Shown: positions 55,118 through 64,000 of the stretch, in pieces
Position numbering within the stretch: the first letter of the stretch is position 1
Layout of the letters: each line of letters starts with the position of its first letter
NCBI RefSeq assembly: GCF_030863805.1
Contig: NZ_CP132957.1
Location: forward strand, 3,410,001-3,474,000
DNA from: Kineothrix sp. MB12-C1
GTDB lineage: Bacteria; Bacillota; Clostridia; Lachnospirales; Lachnospiraceae
Direction: 5' to 3'
Length of the DNA stretch: 64,000 bases
Translations under genes and position numbers: made by a program
Notes under the pieces: model-generated
Told to the model about the DNA's origin: nothing
Databases searched by the model: none
Seen by the model: the letters and a program-made list of their open reading frames with translations, nothing else

Positions 55118-57439
55118 TGGAAGAGGAAAAAATAATTAAAGTAGAAGTGATTTTGGATAGGATTTTTTATCCAAAATATGTGAAAAAAGTAGAATCTGGG
55201 GAATATGCTATTTTTAGCACTATCGTAACAAAAGGACTAGAAAATTGTGATATTGATATTCAAAGTCTAAAACTAAAGGGAAATGTTTGTACGTTAGAAT
55301 ATGGAACAACATATAAAGTGTTCTGCAAGTTGGCTGAAACTCATGAGATATATGGTAATACATATGAATTGGTTTATATAAGCAAATGTGTGGATATATC
55401 AAGTAAAGATAAACAAAAAGAGTTTTTAAAGAACGTCCTTAATGAAAATTTAGTGGATAAATTATTTGATGAATACGATGATGTAATCAAATTATTGGAA
55501 GACAGAGATGTTAAATCTCTTATGAAAATTAAAGGTATTGGTAATCAAGTGGCACTGAAAATGATTGATGAATATGAAGAGTCAAAAGATTACAGTTCTA
55601 TCTATATGGAATTAGGACAACTTGGATTGACACATACTTTCATCAAAAAGTTAGTGGACTTTTATCATTCACCAGATACGGTTATTGATATTGTCAGAAA
55701 TAATCCATATGACTTAGTAAGAGTAGATGGAGTTGGATTCAAAAAAGCTGACGAGGTTGCTTGTAAAGTAGGTGTGGGGCAATACGATATTAGAAGAATT
55801 AAAGGATTTTTATTACATCATTTGAATGAGCAAGGTGAGGCTGGTAAGAGTTATCTGAATTATCAAGAATTAATGAAATCCCTATATGATACTCTTGGTT
55901 TTGTTCCAGAGGAGGTAGTGAATGCAACGGCTAAGTTAATGATTAAAAATGATGATGTTGTTGTATTAGAAAATGGAAGTAAAATTGCATTAAAAAGGTT
56001 TTACGATTTAGAGAATAATATAATGACAGAACTTTTGAGATTACAAATTGGACTAATCAAGGTATATGAAAAAGAGGAAGACTTAGAATTAGAACTACAT
56101 AAAGATTATGTTCCTAAATCATTCAATATTAGCAATTGGGAAAGCATTATATCAAGAGTAGAAGAACAACAAGGTTTCTCGTTTACAGATGAACAGAAAT
56201 CAGCAATTAAGTTGAGTCTTGATAATCATGTTATGACACTCACAGGTTTAGCCGGTGCAGGTAAGACAAGTACAGCTAACGGTATTTGTTCATTATATGA
56301 TAATTACAATATTCTTGCGTGTGCATTGTCAGGTAAAGCAAGTGTACGAATCACCGAAGCAACGGGACTACCAGCAAGTACAATTCATAGAGCGTTAGGA
56401 TATCAAAATGGACGGTTTATGTTCAATAAGGAGAATAAATTAGCAGTAGATATCGTTCTCATTGATGAAGCTACTATGATAAACGGAACATTATTTTTAT
56501 CACTGTTAGAGGCAATCCCGACTGGTGCAAAAGTAATCATCATGGGAGATGTTCAACAATTAACCCCTATTGGTAATTGTCAGGTGTTCGCAGATATTTT
56601 AGATAGTAATGTGTTGCCAGTAGTGAAACTTACCAAACCGCACAGACAAGCTCTTATGAGTGGTATCATTCCAACATCAATTAAGGTGGCAAATCAAGAA
56701 CAGCTTTGAAGGAAATGACATTCTTGGTGACTTAAAGGATATGGAATTAGATATTACAAACTCTAAGGAGTCCATGACTTCAAATATAATGAATCATTTT
56801 CAGACTGAGATGCAGAAATATAATGACATTATGGAAGTGCAAGTTTGTGTACCTATGAGGTTAAGAGGTGAATTATCTTGCTACAATATCAATTCAAAAA
56901 TACAAGAAATTTACAACCCGAAATTTAACGATGGTAATGAGATTGAAATATTACTTGAAAAGAAAAGTGAAGATAGTAAAAGATATATGATTCGTATTGG
57001 TGATAAGGTTCTTAATACAAAAAATAACTATAAATGTACTAACACTGAAGGTGATACAACACCAGTATTCAATGGAAACATTGGTATTGTAAAGGAAATA
57101 GAAAGTGACGGTTATTGTACGATTGATTTTGTGGGTATAGGAGAAGTAGTATTTAGTAAGACAGATTCTAAGAATCTTGAATTGGCGTATGCTTGTACAG
57201 TCCATAAGATGCAAGGTAGTGGTTTTACATCAACAATAGTTGGCATGGACACAGGAAGTTTTATTATGAATAACTCTGAATTACTGTATACAGCTATTAC
57301 AAGAGCAAAGAAGTACTGTGTTTTAGTTGGTAATAATTACGCTATTTCTAAAGCAATACAGACAAAAGAAGTAAAGACGAAACAGACATTTTTAAGAGAA
57401 ATGTTATTAGAAAATAGACACAGATTAAAAGTAGCATAG
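55117..57439 (+). pseudogene. RecD-like SF1 helicase with a frameshift
   Basis: Two frames join into a protein of about 770 residues. The first has helix-hairpin-helix segments (LMKIKGIGNQVALKMIDEY and LVRVDGVGFKKADEVACKVG), Walker A LTGLAGAGKTSTANG and Walker B IVLIDEATMI. The second starts in frame near 56,705 and has AYACTVHKMQGSGFTSTIV and YTAITRAKKYCVLVG. The break is in GCTTTGAAGG (about 56,701-56,710); dropping one T restores the frame. A sequencing error, a real mutation or slippage are all possible. A GTG at 55,117 follows GAGG. Confidence 0.8.
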
Positions 57440-57451
57440 GAGGATTTTTAT

Positions 57452-57976
57452 TTGAGTAAGCTATATGAATTAACTGGAGAATTTTTAGAATTGATGAATA
57501 TGTTGGAAGATGAAGAGTGTGATGAACAAACTATCATGGATACACTCGAAGGAATTGATTATGAGATAGAAATGAAAGCTGATGGTTATGCAAAGATTAT
57601 TAAATCAATAGAATCTAATATTGATGGTTTGGAAAAAGAAACGAATAGGTTATCTAGTAGGAAGAAAACGTTTGAGAATAGAATTAAATGGTTGAAACAG
57701 AATCTTGAAATGTGCATGAGAGTGACTGGTAAAAAGAAATTTACAACGGATTTGTTCTCATTCAACATTCAGAAAAATGGTGGTAAAAGAAAATTAATAA
57801 TTGACGTAGATGTGGAAAAAGTTCCCAAAGAATATAGGATTGCACAGCCCGATGCAATTGACGGAGATTCTATTAGAGAATATTTAAAAGAGAATGGGCT
57901 TGAAGGACAGGACGGTTCTATTAATTGCGAATTTGCTCACTTAGATCCACAGGGTGAAAGCTTACGAATTAGATAG
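57452..57976 (+). CDS. Siphovirus Gp157-like protein
   Basis: A 174-residue protein of the Gp157 type: helical N-terminus (LYELTGEFLELMNMLED), long coil (about 45-95) and a C-terminal domain with KVPKEYRIAQPDAIDGDSIR. In streptococcal phages this family is linked with recombination and replication modules and phage resistance. It starts with TTG behind AGGAGG, 12 bases after the helicase stop. Confidence 0.82.
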   Translation: MSKLYELTGEFLELMNMLEDEECDEQTIMDTLEGIDYEIEMKADGYAKIIKSIESNIDGLEKETNRLSSRKKTFENRIKWLKQNLEMCMRVTGKKKFTTDLFSFNIQKNGGKRKLIIDVDVEKVPKEYRIAQPDAIDGDSIREYLKENGLEGQDGSINCEFAHLDPQGESLRIR

Positions 57977-57987
57977 GAGAGTGTAAA

Positions 57988-58299
57988 ATGAAATCTAATT
58001 TTTTAGAAACTTTAGAACAGTATTATTTTGATAGAGATGATTTTGTTCAAGCGTTTAAGAAGGTATTTACTACTGATGAAATAATTGATATTGAAGTAGA
58101 ATGTGGTTGTAATAAAAATTATGATAATTTTCTTCTTCATCGTTATGATGATGAATTTTATATAATTCATCGAGATAGTGGAACTGTAATTAATTGGTAT
58201 AAACATTTGGGGCGTACTAACACTTGTAACAAAAATGGATTAACTTTAGTTGATTTACATGAGTTCCTTAGTCTTCTAAAAGATGATATGACAGAATGA
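57988..58299 (+). CDS. Hypothetical phage protein
   Basis: A 103-residue acidic protein (MKSNFLETLEQYYFDRDDFV...) behind TAGGAGAG, 11 bases after the Gp157-like gene. It contains a CGCN-type pair of Cys but no clear domain. Part of the replication module operon. Confidence 0.55.
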   Translation: MKSNFLETLEQYYFDRDDFVQAFKKVFTTDEIIDIEVECGCNKNYDNFLLHRYDDEFYIIHRDSGTVINWYKHLGRTNTCNKNGLTLVDLHEFLSLLKDDMTE

Positions 58300-58353
58300 T
58301 TTTACAATGAATCTTATTTTTCATTAGATATTAATGCGAGGGAAGGTGAATAA

Positions 58354-58713
58354 ATGTATCAAAACTGCTGTAAAAAGTGCGAAAGTATATCGTTGCATAC
58401 AGAAGTAAAAGGAAATAATACTGGTTTATATTGTGATGATTGTGGCTCGTGGATCACATGGTTAGGCAAAGATGAGTTAAGAGCATTCGAGTATAGTAGA
58501 AAAGATAAAGAGAAGAGCGGGGCTGGGTTATGTGGTAATGATATTCTAAATAAAGAAAATATTGATTATTCTATTAAGTTCATAAAACAGAGAATAAAGC
58601 TTGTAGATAGCGAAGAAAGAAAACTAATGCATGGGGAACGACAAGCATTAAATATTGCTTTAATTGCTTTAGAGAATGTTAATATAAGTAGAGAAAATGA
58701 TAATTATAATTAA
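58354..58713 (+). CDS. Hypothetical protein with zinc ribbon
   Basis: A 119-residue protein with two CxxC pairs (NCCKKCESI and YCDDCGSWITWLG) forming a zinc ribbon at residues 5-30, then a helical C-terminus. ATG follows GGGAAGG. No named family recognised; likely nucleic-acid or protein binding in the phage-like module. Confidence 0.6.
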   Translation: MYQNCCKKCESISLHTEVKGNNTGLYCDDCGSWITWLGKDELRAFEYSRKDKEKSGAGLCGNDILNKENIDYSIKFIKQRIKLVDSEERKLMHGERQALNIALIALENVNISRENDNYN

Positions 58714-58717
58714 AAAA

Positions 58718-58738
58718 GAGACGGTTACTTCCCGTCTC
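58718..58738. terminator. Convergent terminator hairpin
   Basis: GAGACGG/CCGTCTC with AAAAAA to its left, so a T-run for the minus strand. The stop codon of the minus-strand gene lies inside it. Confidence 0.75.
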
Positions 58739-58889
58739 TATATGTATCGTGTTTGGTTATTTCTATATCAAAAAACTTTGTTTTTATTTTTATGTCATGT
58801 GTCTTGTCCTTGATACATATATACAATATGGCTTTAATGCCATATATGATTATAGTCAAAATAAAAACAACTCCTAAAATAGTCTCCAT
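58725..58889 (-). CDS. Small single-pass membrane protein
   Basis: A 54-residue protein with one helix (ILGVVFILTIIIYGIKAILY) and a charged tail. ATG 58,889 follows AAAGGTGG, and the stop sits inside its terminator, supporting a real gene. It is the only leftward gene in the replication module. It may affect the membrane, for example as a superinfection-immunity or toxin-type peptide; this is a guess. Confidence 0.55.
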   Translation of the reverse strand: METILGVVFILTIIIYGIKAILYICIKDKTHDIKIKTKFFDIEITKHDTYRDGK

Positions 58890-59095
58890 AGGAACCACCT
58901 TTCCAGAAATAGACAAATTAATAGTTTCAAAAAATAAATAACTTTCATTAACTATTAAATTTTCTGGTTAAAGATTTTATTTTAGTAAGTTGGTCATCAA
59001 ATTAATAGATATTTAATTAATTTAAATTATATACAAAGAGAGAAAGTTTGTCAAGCAAAATGACGATTTTAAAGGAGTTGTAGAAAGGTAATAAA

Positions 59096-59293
59096 ATGAA
59101 AGAAAAGAAAGTAAATGTTGTTACGGTTAGATGGAATGATGGCTATAAGGAAGATTTTAATGCAACTGAGGTGAGGTTTGGCAGTGATTTATTATGGATG
59201 CGTTTGGAAGATGGGAATAACAGACACATACCTTTAAGGCAGGTTCGATGGTTTGGCGCATCTATTGAAAGTCATCAAATTACGGGGATGTAA
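59096..59293 (+). CDS. Hypothetical protein, beta-rich
   Basis: A 65-residue protein (MKEKKVNVVTVRWNDGYKED...) with alternating hydrophobic strands and HIPLRQVRWFGAS near the end. Ribosome site AAAGGAG is about 20 bases upstream, GAAAGG closer. Not recognised; it starts the operon leading to Ku. Confidence 0.5.
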   Translation: MKEKKVNVVTVRWNDGYKEDFNATEVRFGSDLLWMRLEDGNNRHIPLRQVRWFGASIESHQITGM

Positions 59294-59334
59294 ACGATTG
59301 AAAGAGAGGATTCCTAAGGGGAGTGTTTAAACCA

Positions 59335-59649
59335 ATGAATGCTAGGGATTTTGATAAGATGATTGATGAACTAAAGGAGTCATGTGTTGAGATTTGCACA
59401 GGAAATTATTATTGCGACAAGTGCTTAGAGTTTGATGATGTATTAGAAATACTACGGAGATATATCATACCGGATAAAGATGAGGAATTAACAACGAATC
59501 CATCTTATAAAGAATGGTCGCAAGAAGATTTTCTAAAACAAAGAGACAAGTATAAGAAGGACTATCAAGACTTTTGTGAAAGATACGAAAAAGAGAGAAA
59601 TGAGATACGATTTAGAACATTAGATAGGGATACTGATAATTTCTCATAA
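59335..59649 (+). CDS. Hypothetical phage protein with Cys pair
   Basis: A 104-residue, charged helical protein; CYYCDKC-like sequence (NYYCDKCLEF) near residue 30 and a coiled C-terminus (KYKKDYQDFCERYEKERNEI). AAGGGGAG precedes; a GTG at 59,323 is possible. Not recognised. It lies 35 bases before ku. Confidence 0.5.
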   Translation: MNARDFDKMIDELKESCVEICTGNYYCDKCLEFDDVLEILRRYIIPDKDEELTTNPSYKEWSQEDFLKQRDKYKKDYQDFCERYEKERNEIRFRTLDRDTDNFS

Positions 59650-59684
59650 TCTACACATACTAATCAAAAAACGAGGTGGCTAGT

Positions 59685-60455
59685 ATGGCAGTTGCTCATA
59701 AAAGTGCTATAAGTGTTGGGATGTTGTATATACCGGTAAGTTTGTATAAAACTACAAGAGATATATCCGTATCTTTTAATCAGCTTTGCAAGGATACCCA
59801 TGAACGAGTTAGATATAAAAAGATATGTCCATCATGTAACAAAGAGGTAACAAGTGACGGCATAATTAAAGGTTATGAGTTTGAAAAGGATAACTATGTC
59901 ACATTTACTGAGGATGAGTTAGAAAAAATAAAGACAAATAAAGACAAAACTATTCATATTATGCATTTCACGAAGTTATCTGATGTAGATCATATATTTT
60001 ATGAGAAGAATTATTATGTTGTCCCAAACGCTGGAGCCGAGAAAGCTTGTGAGTTATTAAGGCAAGCTATGTTATCTAAAAAAGAGGTTGCCATTGCAAA
60101 GACAGTAATAGGAACAACTGAAAATTTGATTGTGTTGTATCCGACTAAGGATAATATAATTGCTAAAACACTCTATTATCAAGCAGAGATACAAGCAATC
60201 CCAGTTTCTACGGTGAAACCAACTATTGATAAAGCTGAATTAGATATGGCAAAAACCATGATAGATGCAATGACATCTGTTTTTGAACCGGAGAAGTATC
60301 ATGATGAATACCAGGAGAGATTGCGGACAGCAATTGAAACCAAGATAGCTGGAAGGGAAATCCAGACGGCAGATACTGCAAGACCTGATAATATTATTGA
60401 CCTAATGGAAGCCATGAAAAAGACTGTGGAAATGTCGAAGAAGGGTACTGCATAG
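59685..60455 (+). CDS. ku: Ku-type DNA end-binding protein
   Basis: A 256-residue Ku protein: start MAVAHKSAISVGMLYIPVSL, then YKKICPSCNKEV with a CxxC, GYEFEKDNYVTFTEDELEKI and VLYPTKDNIIAKTLYYQAEI, all typical of bacterial Ku. The homodimer rings DNA ends and recruits ligase in non-homologous end joining. ATG 59,685 follows GAGGTGG. The ligase start overlaps its stop by one base, so the two are made together. No polymerase domain gene of LigD is present. Confidence 0.93.
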   Translation: MAVAHKSAISVGMLYIPVSLYKTTRDISVSFNQLCKDTHERVRYKKICPSCNKEVTSDGIIKGYEFEKDNYVTFTEDELEKIKTNKDKTIHIMHFTKLSDVDHIFYEKNYYVVPNAGAEKACELLRQAMLSKKEVAIAKTVIGTTENLIVLYPTKDNIIAKTLYYQAEIQAIPVSTVKPTIDKAELDMAKTMIDAMTSVFEPEKYHDEYQERLRTAIETKIAGREIQTADTARPDNIIDLMEAMKKTVEMSKKGTA

Positions 60456-61390
60456 TGGATATATTTGATGAAAAAAATGTTAAACCTATGCTTATAAGTG
60501 AAATGAAGGATGCTTTCAACTCTCCTGAATATATTTATGAAATAAAATGGGACGGGATTAGGTGTATCTCATTTCTTGATAATAAAAGTGTCGATATGCG
60601 GAATAAAAGAAATAAAATAATGATTCCTTTCTTCCCGGAACTGACAGACTTAAATAAGCAAGCAAAGATAAAATGTATTTTAGATCATGAGTTGGTTGTT
60701 CTTAAAAACGGTGTACCCGATTTTTATGAAGTTCAATCAAGAGCATTAAAAAGTAATCCATTTAAAATTGAATTGGCTGCAAAAAAGTATCCGGCAAGCA
60801 TTATTGCATATGATATATTGTATTACAAAGATAAGGACATTACTTCACTACCACTGATAGAAAGAAAAAAGTATCTTAGTGAAGCCGTAGTCGAGAATAA
60901 TCTTTTGGCAGTGTCAAGGTATGTTGAAGATAATGGCATTGAATTGTTCGAAGCTGTAAAAGTAAAGGAACTAGAGGGAATCGTAGCAAAAAGAAAGTCT
61001 AGTTTATATTGGCAAGGCAAAAGAACTAAGGACTGGATAAAGTGCAAAGTTATGGCGAATGACGATTGTGTTGTATGTGGATATATTCAGAAAGCAAATA
61101 ATATGACAAGCCTTATCTTGGGACAGTACGACAATGATGTGCTGGTATATAGAGGACATGTAACGCTCGGTGTGAGTCTAAGGATTATGAATCAGTATAA
61201 GTATCAAATTATTGATTATTCACCGTTTGGATATATACCTCCCGGCAACGATGAAGCTATATGGGTTAGACCTGAATTAGTGTGCATAGTGGAGTCTATG
61301 CCGACTGAAAAGGATTCATTTCGGCAGCCTGTTTTTAAGGGCTTTAGGGACGATAAATTAGCAAGAGAGTGTGTAGTCAAGGCAGAGTGA
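60455..61390 (+). CDS. ATP-dependent DNA ligase, LigD ligase-domain type
   Basis: A 311-residue ligase with nucleotidyl Lys in YIYEIKWDGIRCISF (motif I), motif III ASIIAYDILYYKD, motif IV LEGIVAKRKSSLYW, motif V DWIKCKVMANDD and an OB fold. It matches the ligase domain of LigD alone, without polymerase or phosphoesterase domains. GTG start overlaps the ku stop. With Ku it forms a minimal end-joining set. Confidence 0.93.
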   Translation: MDIFDEKNVKPMLISEMKDAFNSPEYIYEIKWDGIRCISFLDNKSVDMRNKRNKIMIPFFPELTDLNKQAKIKCILDHELVVLKNGVPDFYEVQSRALKSNPFKIELAAKKYPASIIAYDILYYKDKDITSLPLIERKKYLSEAVVENNLLAVSRYVEDNGIELFEAVKVKELEGIVAKRKSSLYWQGKRTKDWIKCKVMANDDCVVCGYIQKANNMTSLILGQYDNDVLVYRGHVTLGVSLRIMNQYKYQIIDYSPFGYIPPGNDEAIWVRPELVCIVESMPTEKDSFRQPVFKGFRDDKLARECVVKAE

Positions 61391-61769
61391 TTTCTGCCTT
61401 ACATAAAAACCAATAAGTTAATATAACCGAAACAAAGGAATGGTATTAAAGAGTTTCCATTCAGAAATCAAATAGTTAACCGTAGTATTTATACCAACTA
61501 ATTGATATACATTATCGATGCTCTTAAAAATATGTATAACACCCATACTATCATTAGTAGTCTTTTGGTAGCATGAGTTAACAAAATTAAAATAAATACA
61601 CTTGAAAATATATAACTGTAAAAGGTGGTTTAGCCATTTGTTATTGATTGTAGTAAGTGAGATATTCATTCGCTTGTCCTCCATTAAATACTATGTATAG
61701 ATCAAAAGATTTATTACAAATGGAGAATTATTATATAAGCAATACAAGAAACGGGGATTTCAAAGGAGG
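61391..61769. other. Stretch between two ligase genes
   Basis: About 380 AT-rich bases. A minus-strand frame (61,418-61,684) could encode 88 residues, but it has no good ribosome site and ends in no terminator; I do not call it. Otherwise nothing seen. Confidence 0.4.
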
Positions 61770-61775
61770 ATGTTA

Positions 61776-61965
61776 TTGAATAAAGTAGATAGAATTAAAG
61801 AATTAGTAGAAGAACTAAACAAAGCCGCAAATGCCTATTATAAGTACGATAATCTAACCATGACAGATAAGCAGTACGACGACTTGTACGATGAGTTGTT
61901 CGCTCTTGAAAATGAAACAGGATACATATTAACTGGATCTCCTACACAGAAAGTTCAGGGAGAGC
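61776..61965 (+). pseudogene. Second NAD-dependent DNA ligase, 5' part
   Basis: The N-terminal Ia domain of a LigA-type ligase (VEELNKAANAYYKYDNLTMT, then GSPTQKVQGE). TTG 61,776 follows AAAGGAGG. The frame is interrupted near 61,965 by a truncated IS3-type element; the 3' part resumes at 62,856. About 60 codons, including the nucleotidyl Lys (KxDG), are missing, so the protein cannot work. Confidence 0.88.
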
Positions 61966-62434
61966 AGTCAAAGATGGCTGAAACATACAGTTTTCCATCA
62001 GAAGCTTTTATTTCAGTCATATCAGTAATACATTTTTTTAGAGGTTTTTCAGCAGTGAAGTCACGTTTTATTAAATCATCTGATTTCCGGGCTTCTTTGT
62101 CAGCTTTAGTAATACCATTAGGCTTGCGTTTTGGTTTGTGATTAAGACCAATTTCGTCCATGACACGATAAACAGTTCTCTCGCCGGGAATGTGTATACC
62201 CTCCGGCTGTTTGAGTTGTAATGCCTGATACATACGGATTCTTCCATAAGTGTCATTACATTCATCCTCACTACAAATATCAAGCATTGCATCTGCCAAT
62301 TCCTGATATTTCCATGGAGCATCCTTTGCTTTTAGGTATTTATTGAATGCTTGTCTGGAAACATGAAGCACTCTGCAATAAAAAGAAATTTTGCCCTTAA
62401 TCTCGCCGTCATCAGTTTTGGTTGCAATAAACAT
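61966..62434 (-). pseudogene. IS3-type transposase orfB, 3' truncated
   Basis: The piece has KISFYCRVLHVSRQAFNKYL and HIPGERTVYRVMDEIGLNHK, then KKCITDMTEIKASDGKLYVS with the first catalytic Asp of the DDE core. The frame leaves IS sequence at SAIFDC and ends within ligase DNA. Second Asp and Glu are missing, so it cannot transpose itself. Confidence 0.85.
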
Positions 62435-62775
62435 CAGTCTCTGTTTTTTGCTGACTTCCGACGGCTGGCTGCGAAAAAAGCACTGGCTTCTTCGAGAAAT
62501 TCATTTTCTTCTTTTAAACGACGGATTTCCTTATCCTGCTCTTTAATGCGCTTTTTGAGTTCGATAAGCTCATCGTTAAGAGATAAGGCATTCTTAGGCG
62601 TATGAACCGCGTCATTTGCGCTGAGACGACCTTCTTTGAAGGCTTTTATCCAGGTGTACATAGTACCCTTGGGAATCCCTAATTCGTTAGCTGCTTTATG
62701 CCCACCAATTTCCTGAGCAAGTTTTACAGCTTGTGCTTTAAATTCATTGTCATAAGATTTTTGATTTTGTGCCAT
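62434..62775 (-). CDS. IS3-type transposase orfA
   Basis: A 113-residue helix-turn-helix protein (YDNEFKAQAVKLAQEIGGHK, IPKGTMYTWIKAFKEGRL) with a leucine-zipper tail (ELKKRIKEQDKEIRRLKEEN). In IS3 elements it joins orfB through a -1 frameshift; here orfB is cut. ATG 62,775 follows GGAGAAAC. Confidence 0.88.
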   Translation of the reverse strand: MAQNQKSYDNEFKAQAVKLAQEIGGHKAANELGIPKGTMYTWIKAFKEGRLSANDAVHTPKNALSLNDELIELKKRIKEQDKEIRRLKEENEFLEEASAFFAASRRKSAKNRD

Positions 62776-62855
62776 AGGTTGTTTCTCCTGTTCTCGTATT
62801 GATTATGATTATATATCAAAGTCCTTGAGAATAGGGTGTCAACTTTTATGATACA

Positions 62856-64000
62856 ACATCAAACGGTATAGTCGGAGAGGATGTTACTCATACATTTAGG
62901 CACTGCATTAATCTTCCAGTTAAACTAAGAGAGCCAGCAAACATTACGTTTAGAGGAGAATGTGTAATACCGTGGGACACATTTGAGGAAATTAATTCCG
63001 AGTTAGAAGAAACGTATTCTCACCCACGTAATCTTGCAGCTGGGACGCTGAGACAGTTAGACGCTAATATCGCTATTGAACGAAAGTTAGAATACTACGT
63101 GTTTGATATAGTAGATGGATTTGAATCTGGAAATCTAATAGGGAATTATGCCTATGTAGCAGATTTGGACATGCCGGTTGTGGAACATTGTATGGTTAGA
63201 GGAAATTTAAAAGAGTGTTTTAGTAAATTTAATCCAGAGAATTTTAGATTACCTGTTGACGGACTTATTTACCGCTATGATGATACAGGGTATGGGAAAT
63301 CCCTTGGAGCCACTTCACATCACCCTCTTGATATGTTGGCTTTAAAATGGCAGGATCAATTATATGAGACGAAGTTAACAGATATTGAATGGAACACATC
63401 TAAGACAGGCTTAATAAATCCGGTAGCAATTTTTGAACCAGTAGATCTTGATGGAGCTATTACTACAAGAGCCACACTACACAATGTATCTTATATAGAA
63501 GATTTAGAATTAGGAATTGGCGACACGATACAAATTTACAGAAGCAACATGGTAATACCTAAGGTACATGCAAATCTTACAAAGAGTAATACATGGATGA
63601 TTCCGGATAAATGTCCGTGCTGTGGAGGTATGGTAGAAATCCATAACGAGAATGGTAGTAAGACACTTCACTGCTGTAATAATGGTTGTGGTGCAAAGTT
63701 GTTATCGAGGATAGTACATTTCTGTTCAAAAAACGCCATTAATATAGAAGAAATGAGCGAAGCTACAGTTGAGTTTCTTATAAATAAAGGATGGGTTTCT
63801 AATTTTAAGGACATCTATGATTTAAAACAGTACACCGGTGAGTGGATTAGATGTAGCGGATTCGGTAAGAAGTCTGTATATAAATTGCTTGATAATATAG
63901 AGAAGAGTAAAAATACGACTCTTGATAGATTTATTTATTCACTTTCAGTACCTCTTATTGGAAGAACTGCAAGCAAAACTATATCAAAGTATTTAAGTGG
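62856..64000 (+). pseudogene. Second NAD-dependent DNA ligase, 3' part
   Basis: Open frame to the window edge, about 381 codons: TSNGIVGEDVTHTFRHC, EINSELEETYSHPRNLAAGT, LRQLDANIAI, GLIYRYDDTGYGKSLGATSH, then the zinc finger CPCCGGMVEIHNEN...HCCNNGCGAK and helix-hairpin-helix sequence. Adenylation-domain end, OB fold and zinc finger are readable. It lacks a start and the KxDG Lys. Clearly distinct in sequence from chromosomal LigA at 42,096. Confidence 0.85.

Larger units (their letters stand above)
61966..62855 (-). mobile_element. Truncated IS3-type insertion sequence
   Basis: About 890 bases, transcribed leftward. The 5' end is intact (TGTATCATAAAAGTTGACAC on the minus strand from 62,855), orfA is whole, and orfB is cut after its first catalytic Asp. 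The right end of the element and part of the target gene are gone together. Confidence 0.8.

Noticed and set aside
61418-61684. 88-residue minus-strand frame between the two ligase genes
   Set aside because: No good ribosome site, no domain, low-complexity AT-rich sequence.

Overview
The window looks like chromosome of a Gram-positive anaerobe of the Lachnospiraceae (Clostridia); the genus cannot be fixed from sequence alone. Reasons: the yqeG-aroE-aroK-aroQ-efp run followed by a DUF5688-type gene, Rex boxes before a fused AdhE, an M-box riboswitch before mgtA, strong AGGAGG ribosome sites, a tRNA with no encoded CCA, and sigma-A promoters with 17-bp spacers.

1-13,900 is an accessory region. 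It starts with the end of a surface-polysaccharide cluster: glycosyltransferase, pyruvyl transferase, flippase, nitroreductase-like protein and acyltransferase. A fragment of a sugar nucleotidyltransferase follows, then a two-gene TIR plus membrane-protein pair that resembles an anti-phage system. Next come a coiled-coil protein, a DNA-binding protein and an XRE/ImmA-type regulator island. After that lie broken polysaccharide genes (glycosyltransferase, flippase and ATP-grasp fragments), a MazEF pair and an Rpn-type PD-(D/E)XK protein. The fragments indicate repeated replacement within the polysaccharide locus.

13,900-45,000 is housekeeping chromosome: adhE with promoter and two Rex boxes; mgtA with an unusually layered leader (M-box riboswitch with terminator, small ORF, second terminator, acidic/proline-rich small ORF); nth; nrdR; a five-gene oligopeptide ABC transporter; the shikimate genes and efp; tRNA-Arg(CCG); an SH3-domain protein; an oxidoreductase; gdhA; azlCD; a soluble chemoreceptor; a pseudouridine synthase; ligA; and metA. 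Two dispersed intergenic repeat families are scattered through it. Family A copies each begin right after an intrinsic terminator and have compensatory changes in their first stem. Family B copies are bounded by an inverted repeat and lie just upstream of genes.

45,000-64,000 is AT-rich prophage-like DNA. An IS481-type element with a 26-bp flanking direct repeat is followed by a leftward lysis module: XhlA-like protein, a twice-frameshifted endolysin, and an inserted MBOAT plus AlgJ-like O-acylation pair. A rightward replication/repair module follows: family B DNA polymerase lacking its N-terminus, frameshifted RecD-like helicase, Gp157-like protein, small proteins, Ku, an ATP-dependent DNA ligase, and a second NAD-dependent ligase cut by a truncated IS3-type element and running off the window. 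Both modules are truncated at one junction (about 52,555-52,650), as if one deletion removed the block between them. A Ku-plus-ligase end-joining set inside phage-like replication DNA is the most unusual cargo.
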